From contig OY969794.1 of NCBI GenBank assembly GCA_963703175.1, positions 1,550,001 through 1,614,000 of the forward strand: a DNA stretch of 64,000 nucleotides, in the 5' to 3' direction. The stretch's first letter is position 1; each line of letters starts with the position of its first letter. The DNA comes from VRUE01 sp963703175. Lineage in GTDB: Bacteria; Actinomycetota; Thermoleophilia; Solirubrobacterales; 70-9. Made by a program: the position numbers and the translations under genes. The notes beneath the pieces were generated by a model. That model searched no databases and was not told the DNA's origin. It saw only the letters and a list, made by a program, of their open reading frames with translations. Below are positions 38,554 through 46,026 of the stretch, piece by piece.

Positions 38554-39452
38554 TTCTCGATCTGGACGAGGCGCTTGGGCTCGTGCTCGACCTGCAGCGT
38601 CGTGTGATGGATGCCGAACTCGCGCTCGATCAGCTCGGCAAGCTCGAGCCGGGCGCGGTGGCAGTCGGCGTCCTGCTCGACCGTGACGTGCGCCGAGAGC
38701 GCCGGGAACTCCGAGGTGACCTCCCAGACGTGCAGGTCGTGGACCTCGACGATGCCAGGTTGAGCGGCCATCAGCTGGCCGATCCGGTCGGGGTCAATCC
38801 CCTTCGGCGAGGCCTCGAGGAAGATCCGCCCCGATTCGCGCAACAGGCCGATGGCCGAGCGCAGCATTAGAACGGCGACCAGCAGCGAGGCGATCGCGTC
38901 GGCCTGGTCGAAGCCGGTGGCCAGGATGACCACGGCGGCGATCGCGGTGCCGATGAAGGCGTAGAGGTCGGTGAGTAGATGCTGGAAGCTGCCCTCGACG
39001 TTGAGGCTCTGGCGGTTGGCTCTGGCGAGGACGGCGGTCGCGGCCAGGTTGACGACGATTCCGGCCAGGGCGACGGCGAGGACGAGGCCGCCGTCGACGC
39101 CGGGCGGGTCGATGAGGCGCCGCACGGCCTCGATCGCGATCACCGCTGCCAAGACCAGGAGCGTGACCCCGTTCGCCTGGGCGGAGAGGATCTCGACCCG
39201 TTTGAAACCGAAGGTCATCTGGCCCTCGGCGGGGCGCTTGGCCAGTTTGATCGCGACCAGCGAGAGCCCGATCGCGGCGGCGTCGGTGAGCATGTGGGCC
39301 GCGTCGGAGAGCAGCGCCAGCGAGTTGGCGATGATCCCGGTCACCACCTCGGCTGCCATGAAGCCGAGGATCAGGACGAGGGCGATCGTCAGCTTGCCGT
39401 GGTCGGCATCCGCCGAGGCGCCGTGGCTGTGGCCGGCGTGGGAGTGACTCAT
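38550..39452 (-). CDS. Cation diffusion facilitator (CzcD/ZitB-like metal exporter)
   Basis: Zn/Co/Cd-type efflux protein of 300 residues with six helices. The metal site HxxxD pairs are seen as SDAAHMLTDAA (helix 2) and FQHLLTDLYAF (helix 5). An N-terminal His-rich head (MSHSHAGHSHGASADADHG) and a cytoplasmic C-terminal ferredoxin-like domain (VEVHDLHVWEVTS) complete the family layout. TACGAT lies 9 nt upstream of the ATG. Confidence 0.93.
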   Translation of the reverse strand: MSHSHAGHSHGASADADHGKLTIALVLILGFMAAEVVTGIIANSLALLSDAAHMLTDAAAIGLSLVAIKLAKRPAEGQMTFGFKRVEILSAQANGVTLLVLAAVIAIEAVRRLIDPPGVDGGLVLAVALAGIVVNLAATAVLARANRQSLNVEGSFQHLLTDLYAFIGTAIAAVVILATGFDQADAIASLLVAVLMLRSAIGLLRESGRIFLEASPKGIDPDRIGQLMAAQPGIVEVHDLHVWEVTSEFPALSAHVTVEQDADCHRARLELAELIEREFGIHHTTLQVEHEPKRLVQIEN

Positions 39453-39483
39453 CTACGAACCATCGTAAGAGCCCGCCGTCGTC

Positions 39484-40251
39484 TTAGAAAGCCGAGTTGA
39501 GCAGGCCGCCGTCGATTGGGATCGTGGTGCCGGTGATGTAGGCGGCGCGCTTGGAGCAGAGGAAGGCGACGAGGTCGCCGTACTCCTCGGGGTGGCCGAG
39601 GCGCGCCGCGGGAACCCGCTCGCGCGCGGCGGCTTCGGCAGGCTCCAGCGAGCCGCTGGGGTCGGCGAGCCGATCGGTGGCGAAGGTCCCGGTGGCGACG
39701 GTGTTGACGGTGATCCCGTCGCCGGCGACCTCGCGGGCGAGGGTCTTGAGGAAGCCGACCGCCGCCATGCGGTGGGCGTTGGAGAGGTTGAGGCCGGCGA
39801 TCGGCTCGCGGGTGGAGCTGGAGCCGACGTTGACGATCCGTCCCCAGCCACGTTCCTGCATGCCGGAGACGACAGCGCCGGCGAGCACGCGCGGGGCGAG
39901 GACGAGCGAGCGGTAGGCCTGTTCCCACTCGTCCAGCTGGTGGTCGAGCGCGCCGCCGAGCGGTGGGCCGCCGCTGTTGGCGACGAGGATCTCGACGGGG
40001 CCCAGCTTCGCCTCGACCTCTCCCGGCAGCACGGCGAGCCGCTCGAGGTCGGTAGCGTCGGCGACGAAGGGGGTGGTTCCACCGCCGATCTCCGCGGCTG
40101 CCGCGGCGATCGCGTCCTGCGAGCGGCTGGCAATCGCCACCTTTGCGCCCTCACGCGCCAGCGAGCCGGCGATCGCGCGGCCAAGGCCACGGCTGGCACC
40201 CATCACCAGTGCGACGCGACCATTCAGGCCGAGGTCCACGCCTGCCACCAA
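39484..40251 (-). CDS. SDR-family protein lacking the classical Tyr-Lys pair
   Basis: Short-chain dehydrogenase fold, 255 residues. NAD(P) site VMGASRGLGRAIA, then VANSGGPP where NAG is usual, and IVNVGSSSTREPIAGLNLSNAHRMAAVGFLK: the YxxxK catalytic pair is replaced by NxxR. A C-terminal GTTIPIDGG is normal. This marks a recognised non-classical SDR subgroup with unknown reaction. The start is uncertain: TTG at 40251, GTG next to it, or the GTG at 40239. Confidence 0.75.
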   Translation of the reverse strand: MVAGVDLGLNGRVALVMGASRGLGRAIAGSLAREGAKVAIASRSQDAIAAAAAEIGGGTTPFVADATDLERLAVLPGEVEAKLGPVEILVANSGGPPLGGALDHQLDEWEQAYRSLVLAPRVLAGAVVSGMQERGWGRIVNVGSSSTREPIAGLNLSNAHRMAAVGFLKTLAREVAGDGITVNTVATGTFATDRLADPSGSLEPAEAAARERVPAARLGHPEEYGDLVAFLCSKRAAYITGTTIPIDGGLLNSAF

Positions 40252-40290
40252 TGCTCGAACAGCTTCACGCCGATAAAGTAACCGAGCAGG

Positions 40291-40385
40291 GCGCCCGTAG
40301 CTCAGTGGTCAACGGTCCCTTCACGGGGACCAAAGAGCGTCGGTCTTTCAAGCCGAAGGTCGCGAGTTCGATTCTCGTCGGGCGC
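40291..40385 (+). tRNA. tRNA-Glu (TTC) with a 21-nt D-loop insertion
   Basis: Acceptor stem GCGCCCG/CGGGCGC (7 bp perfect), D-stem GCTC/GAGC, anticodon arm TCGGT-CTTTCAA-GCCGA with anticodon TTC at 40347-40349, T-arm GCGAG-TTCGATT-CTCGT. The gene spans 95 nt because the D-loop contains an extra hairpin GGTCCC-TTCAC-GGGGACC (about 40313-40331); without it the gene is a normal 74-nt tRNA. No CCA is encoded. It precedes the integrase-bearing region and is the likely attachment gene. Confidence 0.8.
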
Positions 40386-40519
40386 ATGGGGAGGAGTGCC
40401 GGCAAGTGCCGGCCTTTTCCTTTTGTGGAGCCGAATGCTCGGCTGGTGCTTGGAATCATGTTCCGCGGCCTTCCGAGCGATTCCGAGGCGTTCCGGGCTG
40501 CGAGAGTCTCATTTCTGTC

Positions 40520-40765
40520 TCATTTTCCGGCGTCGGCGAGCTTCGCCAGATCCGCAACGGAGACACCGAGCGCCTTCGCGATTCCCTGAACGGTCGCCCA
40601 CGATGGGTTGCCTTCGCCCCGCTCGATCAGGGAGAGCATGTTCTTCGTGATCCCGGCTTCCTCGGCCAGCACTTGAAGGCTGTCGCCCTTCTTCTTGCGG
40701 AGCTGACGAATCGCGCCACCGAGCGCCTTCTGCGATTTGGGGTCTTGAGGAGTTCGCGGAGTCAC
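40520..40765 (-). CDS. XRE-family HTH regulator
   Basis: An 81-residue protein consisting of one lambda-repressor-like HTH (ALGGAIRQLRKKKGDSLQVLAEEAGITKNMLSLIERGEGNPS split across helices 1-4) and a short tail. GTG start. It is divergent from the next two small genes, the usual layout of a repressor controlling an integrated element's early promoter. Confidence 0.85.
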   Translation of the reverse strand: MTPRTPQDPKSQKALGGAIRQLRKKKGDSLQVLAEEAGITKNMLSLIERGEGNPSWATVQGIAKALGVSVADLAKLADAGK

Positions 40766-40869
40766 AATAGATTTGGACGACCTTGCTAGGCTGACTCCTC
40801 AAACATAAGCGGCGACCCGCCGTGCGTGAACACGACGGGCCGCCTGACCACAAGGAGGCGTAGCTCCTC

Positions 40870-41157
40870 ATGGCTGAGACCAACCCTACGGATTGCGAGC
40901 GCGATCCAGCCCATCCAAGTGCCGAGGACGCGAAGGCAGAGCGCGTCGTCCTGGCGTTCCTGCTCGAAGAGCATCCATCGCTGCTGACGGTCCCCGAGCT
41001 GTCCCGGGCGCTGAACGCCGATCCAGGTTTCGACACCGACGACGCCGTCGAGCGAGCGGTCCGCGAAATGGTGTGCGCTGGGCTCCTCCACTGCGAGGGT
41101 GCCTTCATCGTCCCGACTCGCGCGGCGCTCTATTTCGCGCAGCTGGAGACAGACTGA
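40870..41157 (+). CDS. Small winged-helix-like protein
   Basis: A 95-residue protein; RVVLAFLLEEHPSLLTVPELSRAL followed by DAVERAVREMVCAGLLHCEGAFIVPTRAALYF reads as a winged-helix domain with a beta-wing near the C-terminus. AAGGAGG precedes the ATG. Its stop overlaps the start of the next XRE gene (TGATG), so the pair acts together, probably in control of the element. Confidence 0.65.
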   Translation: MAETNPTDCERDPAHPSAEDAKAERVVLAFLLEEHPSLLTVPELSRALNADPGFDTDDAVERAVREMVCAGLLHCEGAFIVPTRAALYFAQLETD

Positions 41158-41444
41158 TGGAGGCGGGACCGACGGTCGCTAGGCAGTTCGGCAAGAACCT
41201 CCATCGTGAGCGCAAGCGGGCCGGCCTCAGCCAGGAAGAGGTCGGCTTCCGCGCCTCCCTCCACCGCACCGAGATCGGACTACTGGAGCGGGGCGCTCGC
41301 ACCCCGCGCATCGACACGCTGGTCAAGCTCGCAGCGGCGCTCGGCGTACGGATCGACTGCGCGCTGCTGGAGGGCATCACCTGGAACACCGGCAGCACGC
41401 AGCTCGGCGCGTTCGGTCGCTCGCCGCCTCCCGAGACGCCGTGA
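41157..41444 (+). CDS. XRE-family HTH regulator
   Basis: A 95-residue protein with a full XRE domain: FGKNLHRERKRAGLSQEEVG, then HRTEIGLLERGARTPRIDTLVKLAAALGV. The ATG at 41157 overlaps the upstream stop; a longer frame exists but its first part is the neighbour gene out of frame. Predicted DNA-binding partner of the winged-helix protein. Confidence 0.82.
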   Translation: MEAGPTVARQFGKNLHRERKRAGLSQEEVGFRASLHRTEIGLLERGARTPRIDTLVKLAAALGVRIDCALLEGITWNTGSTQLGAFGRSPPPETP

Positions 41445-41806
41445 TGTTCGCAATCCAGCAAAGCCACCAACAACCAAGAAATGAGACAGCTAAATCAATA
41501 ACCAGATCAACGTCAACAACCACTGACCCAAAGATCCAGTCAAGAGCATCCGAGATCGAGCGAGAGATGTCTCTCAGATGCCCCAAGCCAACCACAGTCC
41601 AACTGCACGACACACTACGAACCCTCCGGTTCCGTGCCTGGGCCGCACCTTCTGGATCAGGAAGGTCGCCAAGCGCTGAGGCGACTGTTTTCCCGGGCGT
41701 CCGGCGGCCGATTGTGGCACGGCTTCGCCGTGCGACGGCCGCCTGTAAGGACGCCCGGGAGACCGAAGGTCAAGACCGCTGTGAGCTGCTGATTTGGGCG
41801 AGGCCG
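41445..41806. other. Non-coding spacer, AT-richer, ending in a large hairpin
   Basis: No convincing gene. Bases 41450-41640 are clearly richer in A and C than the surroundings, with many CAA/CCA triplets. Bases 41691-41760 form an extended hairpin (separate entry). An open plus-strand frame crosses the region but has no family likeness before the excisionase. Confidence 0.6.
41691..41760. repeat. Nested 70-nt hairpin before the excisionase gene
   Basis: Three successive perfect stems share one axis: TCCCGGGCGTCC/GGACGCCCGGGA (12 bp), GGCGGCC/GGCCGCC (7 bp) and GCACGGC-TTC-GCCGTGC (7 bp). It could end the regulator transcript or be a recombination/regulatory structure of the integrated element. 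Confidence 0.75.
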
Positions 41807-42031
41807 ATGCAAACCGCCGTCTCGATGGACAACGGGTGCGTGAAGCGGAATACCTCCACCGCCTTCTTCACCGAGCGAAGCCTGGCCTCCTACCTCGCCG
41901 TTTCGGACCGCACGATCCGCAACTGGATCAGGAGGGGAGAGCTGCCCAGCTACAAGCTCGGCGCCGCGCGGCGAATCGATCCTGCCGATGTCGAGGACTT
42001 CCTTGCCCGCCCCAGGGACGAAGCGGCATGA
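41807..42031 (+). CDS. xis: Excisionase-family HTH protein
   Basis: A 74-residue protein from the ATG at 41807 (41825 is an alternative). The MerR-like/HTH_17 domain is TERSLASYLAVSDRTIRNWIRRGELP followed by YKLGAARRIDPADVEDFLARP, typical of recombination directionality factors. Its stop overlaps the integrase ATG (ATGA). It should steer the integrase towards excision. Confidence 0.8.
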   Translation: MQTAVSMDNGCVKRNTSTAFFTERSLASYLAVSDRTIRNWIRRGELPSYKLGAARRIDPADVEDFLARPRDEAA

Positions 42032-43098
42032 GGCGCGAGTCGCCAATCAAACGCCGCAACCCTTCGGGCACGATCGTTTGGGTAGCCAGATACACCGGCC
42101 GCGACGGCAAGCACCACATCGCCAAGCCGACCTGGAACCGCGGCAAGGGCACCTTCGAGCGCAAGGCCGACGCGCAACGGGCGATCGAGGAGGCCTACGG
42201 GATCTCCGAAAAGCCCGACACCCTCGGTGACTACGCCGGCACCTGGACCGAACGTCACCCACGCGCGGAACGCACCAATGCCACCTATGACCACCGGATC
42301 TCCCGCGTCACAGATGTGGAGATCGAGGGCATCCCCTTGAGGGACTGGCCGCTGCACGAGCTGCGCCGCCGCCACACACTCGCCCTGGTCGACCACATGC
42401 TGCGTGTCGAAGGCCGAGCCACCACCGGCGCGGTAGGCATCCTCCGTGCGCTATCGGCGATGGCCGAGGACGCGATCACCGATGAAGTCTGCGACCTCAA
42501 CCCTTTCAAGGGCATCCGCATTCGCGCCAACGACCCAAGGGCAAAGAAGAAGCCGCGCCCGATCCGCGTCTTCACGTTTGAGGAGATGCACCGCTTCGCC
42601 AAGGCTGCCGGCCGCTACGAGGCAATGGTTCGCGTCTTCACCGACACCGGGCTGAGGCTGGGGGAGGTGCTCCCGCTACGTCGCGAAGACTTCGACGGCG
42701 AGACGCTCCAAGTCCGCCGCACCGCCCACGAGGGCAGAATCCTCGAGGGAACGAAGACCGGCCGCGTCGTCCCCGTCCCCGCGACCCTCGCCTGGATGCT
42801 CGAAGCCCAGATCAACCTCAACGGCTCCGACTGCCAGCTCCTCTTCCCGACGCCCAGAGGTCGCATATGGCGCGAGCGCACCTTCTACCGCGACCTCTGG
42901 AAGCCCGCCCAAGAAGCCTCCGGCCTAGACATCCGCCCCCACGAGTGCCGCCACTCCTACGTCACGCACTTGCGGGTGGCGGGCGTCAACGACCCCGACC
43001 TAGCCGAGATGGCGGGGCATCGCGTCGAGACGATGCTGGCCCGATATACGCATGCGGTCGGAGGAGGCTTCGAGGTGGTGCGGGCGGTCATCGGATAG
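42028..43098 (+). CDS. int: Tyrosine-recombinase integrase
   Basis: Site-specific recombinase of 356 residues. An N-terminal AP2-like arm-binding part (GTIVWVARYTGRDGKHH) and a core-binding domain precede the catalytic domain with Arg210 (TGLRLGEVLPL), HECRH at 305-309 and His331, and the nucleophile Tyr340 in LARYTHA. All catalytic positions seem intact. Its place near the tRNA-Glu suggests integration at that gene. Confidence 0.93.
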   Translation: MRRESPIKRRNPSGTIVWVARYTGRDGKHHIAKPTWNRGKGTFERKADAQRAIEEAYGISEKPDTLGDYAGTWTERHPRAERTNATYDHRISRVTDVEIEGIPLRDWPLHELRRRHTLALVDHMLRVEGRATTGAVGILRALSAMAEDAITDEVCDLNPFKGIRIRANDPRAKKKPRPIRVFTFEEMHRFAKAAGRYEAMVRVFTDTGLRLGEVLPLRREDFDGETLQVRRTAHEGRILEGTKTGRVVPVPATLAWMLEAQINLNGSDCQLLFPTPRGRIWRERTFYRDLWKPAQEASGLDIRPHECRHSYVTHLRVAGVNDPDLAEMAGHRVETMLARYTHAVGGGFEVVRAVIG

Positions 43099-43242
43099 CG
43101 AGTGTCCGGGAATCGCGTTCGAATTCAACAAATGCTCAACGGCTTTCAGCCGCTCGCGCGTCCGGGATACACGCGACATTCTTCCGGTATTTGCGGGATG
43201 CTACCTTGGCACTCTACGTCGACGACTGCCAAGTTTGGGCTT

Positions 43243-45911
43243 ATGGGCATCCAAGACGAGATCTACAAATGGCTGCGGGAATTCGAACCCTGGAAACAGG
43301 AGCTGTTCCGGCGCTCGTCGGCTGCTCCCGACCTCGCCGGAGACGATGTACGGGAGATCGCCAATTTGCTGCTGACGCAGGGCACCCCGGTCTCTGTGCC
43401 GCGCGAGGCTACCCGTGACGAGCTTCCGGGCGCCGAGCGACAGGGGGAGCCCATGGTCGTGCGTTCCCTCTCCGATCTGCACAACGTCAACGCCATAGAT
43501 GATGGCCAGAGGATCGAGTTCGGGCCGGGCCTCAACGTCGTCTATGGACGCAACGGCGCCGGTAAGACGGGCTACTCGCGAATCCTCAAGCACGCCGGCC
43601 GCACCCTTCATCGGGAGTCAGTTTTGGCCAACGTTCGGGCCACCGCGTCCGGTGGGCCGAGCGCCGTCGTCACGGTCAGCACCGGCGATCATGAAGAGGC
43701 GATCGCGCTTGACCTCGAAGCTCCTGGACCCGCCAGCCTTGGACGAATCTGCATTGCCGATGCCGATGCTTGCGACGTCTATCTGACCTCCGACACCGAG
43801 GTTGACTATGTGCCGGCGTCACTCGCTAGCGTCCGCCGCTTCGCTGCCGCGCTAAAGGCACTCGACGAGGAGCTCGACCGTCGACGGCAAGACGCGATTC
43901 CTGCTGATGTCGACACGAAAATCTACGGAGAAACGGGGGTTGGGAAGCTGCTGGCCGAAATGACGGCGAAAACGTCGGAGGCAGCCGTCCTTGCCATGGC
44001 CGAGCTAAACGACACCGAGCTCGCCAGAAAGGCTGAGCTGACGAAGCAGCGTGGCGCGATCGATGCCAGTGAGACGCCGAAGCTGCGGACCGCGGCCGAG
44101 CGGGACGCCAGCTCTGCCCAGGCTCTGTTGGATTGCCTTGCCGACCTCTCTCGTCGACTGGACTCCGAGCAGGTCGATGCTCGCAGGCGTGAACTGGGAG
44201 AGTTTAAGACCCTCCAAAAGGCTTCAGTGATGGCAGCTAAGGAATTCGAGGGCGAGCCACTCGATGGGATCGGCTCCGATCCTTGGCGGAAGCTTTGGCA
44301 GGCAGCCCGCGGCTATGCGGAGCACGTGGGACAGGGCTTTCCTGTCGACCATGATCCGGCTAATTGCCCCCTATGTATGCAGCATCTGGGACAGGATGCT
44401 CGCGAGCGGCTCACCCGCTTCGATGAGTTCGTGAGGAACGATGTGAACGCCAAGCTGGAGAAGGCGCAGCGCACGTTCAAAGAGGTGTTGGACTCGGTCC
44501 CGGATATCGACGTAATGCGCGCCCGCCATTCTCATGCAATCGAACTCCTCGGCCAAGGGCCAGGACAGCCAGGGGCTCAGGTGACGGCGTGGTTTGAGCA
44601 AGCCAAACGGCTTGTTGAGGCAATCCGCAGCAAAGCTCTGGACGGGGTGAATGGCCTTTCGTCTCCACCTGCCATAGACGGTTGGATCAAGAGCCGACGC
44701 GCCGAGGCGGAGAAGTATGCAGGTCTCGAAAAGGTCGAGGATCAGAAGGCGGTGATTGCCGAGCTCGCCGAGCTCGAGGCCCGACACTTGCTCGCCGAGC
44801 GGCGTCAGGAGGTCGTCGATTACCTCGTCGGTCTACGTACTGTCGAGTCGATAGAGGCAGCCAAGGGAAGGTTGGGGCGAACCGCCACCAGCCGAAAGAT
44901 GACTGAGCTTTCGCGGGAGCTGATCCAAGCCAACCTCCAGGATGCGCTGAACCATCAACTGGAAGCTCTCGATTTCAAGGGGTTGGAGGTGACGGCTAAG
45001 TCGAAGAGCCCAGAAGGAAAGCCGAAAGTAGGCCTGAAGTTCAAGACGGTTGACAAGGTGCCGTTGACCGCGGGCTCAGTAAGGGTGAGCAGCGGCGCCT
45101 GTCGCTTGCGATGTTTCTCGCTGAGCTGGAAGTGATATCCGATCCCAGTCCGGTGATCTTCGATGACCCAGTCAGCTCGATTGACCAGGAGGGCCGTCGC
45201 CACATTGCGCGCACCTTGGTGGCGCTCGCGGCCGACCAACAGGTGATCGTTTTTACTCACGAGCTCTCCTTTATTTACGAGCTTGATCGGTTTGCGCCCG
45301 CACAGCTGCCGGTCAAGGTGCAGCAGCTGCGCCGCCGTGGCAAAACCGTCGGCCACGTATTTCCTGATCTACCCTGGCGAGGCTTGAAAGCCAAGCAGCG
45401 CGTCCAACCATTGCATGAGAAGCTCGCCGCCGCTCGCGAGCTTGATGAGGCGGGCAAGGAAGAGAAATACGAGGAGGCGGCAACTGAATTCTGTGTTCTC
45501 CTCCGCGAGGCTTTCGAGCGGGCTGTAGAGGAAGGGGTCCTTGTCGACGTCGTCACTCGTCGCAAGGACACCGTTCACGTCCTCAGCCTGCGGAAGATCC
45601 GCTGGAGCGAGGAGATATGTGAGCTTGTCGAGCGCGGAACCGACGAAAACTCGCCCTGGGTGCATGACCAACCCCGCGGCGACGGTTCTCTCCCACCGAC
45701 CCCAAATGAGCTCCTCGAAGGGCTCGACGTCTTCAAGGAGCTACTGGCTGCGATCAAAACTTTCAAGCCAGGTGGAGAGGGGTCGGGAGCACCGCCACCT
45801 AAGTTGAAGGCCGTCGGCAATGAGGGTTCGAGTTCACAGGAGTCAGCGCCTGCGCAATTGCGTGTCCTCGACGCATCTCCGGCAACCGGTGAAGACAGCA
45901 CGGCCGGCTGA
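43243..45911 (+). pseudogene. Zinc-hook AAA_13-type ATPase, split by a frameshift
   Basis: One ancestral gene in two frames. Part 1 (43243-45135) has Walker A VVYGRNGAGKTGYSR, coiled coil and a zinc hook CPLC (Cys 375 and 378). Part 2 (open from before 45111 to 45911) has Walker B PVIFDDPVSSID, FTHELSFIYEL and a C-terminal LREAFERAVEEG…SPWVHDQP region. The ABC signature LSKGEQRRLSLA is readable only in the second frame from about 45075, so the switch lies in ACCGCGGGCTC near 45070-45075; one missing G explains it. The family (RloC/COG4694-like) is common in defence islands. It may be decay, a sequencing error, or programmed frameshifting. I use the ATG at 43243 because MGIQDEIYKWL resembles the family start. 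Confidence 0.75.
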
Positions 45912-45915
45912 GCAA

Positions 45916-45988
45916 GGCGCATCCTCCTATGCGTACGCCCTGGGTTTAAGGGACCACCCAACCGCAGTCCGCGAAGGAGGATGTCGCC
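45916..45988. repeat. Intergenic inverted repeat H
   Basis: GGCGCATCCTCCT (45916-45928) pairs with AGGAGGATGTCGCC (45975-45988), with one bulged base. The loop holds TGGGT/ACCCA. It starts just after the ATPase stop codon and precedes the STAND gene. Confidence 0.65.
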
Positions 45989-46026
45989 ATCGTCTCTAGT
46001 GTGAGGGATGTCGGGCTACAAGTCCT

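Noticed and set aside
40291..40385. tRNA-Sec reading of the 95-nt tRNA (TCA in the inserted hairpin)
   Set aside because: The inserted hairpin cannot give a 5-bp stem with a 7-nt loop, no D-stem would remain, and the tRNA-Glu reading pairs perfectly in every arm.
43102..43242. Upstream extension of the zinc-hook ATPase
   Set aside because: The 47 extra residues have no family likeness and the ATG at 43243 starts the conserved part.
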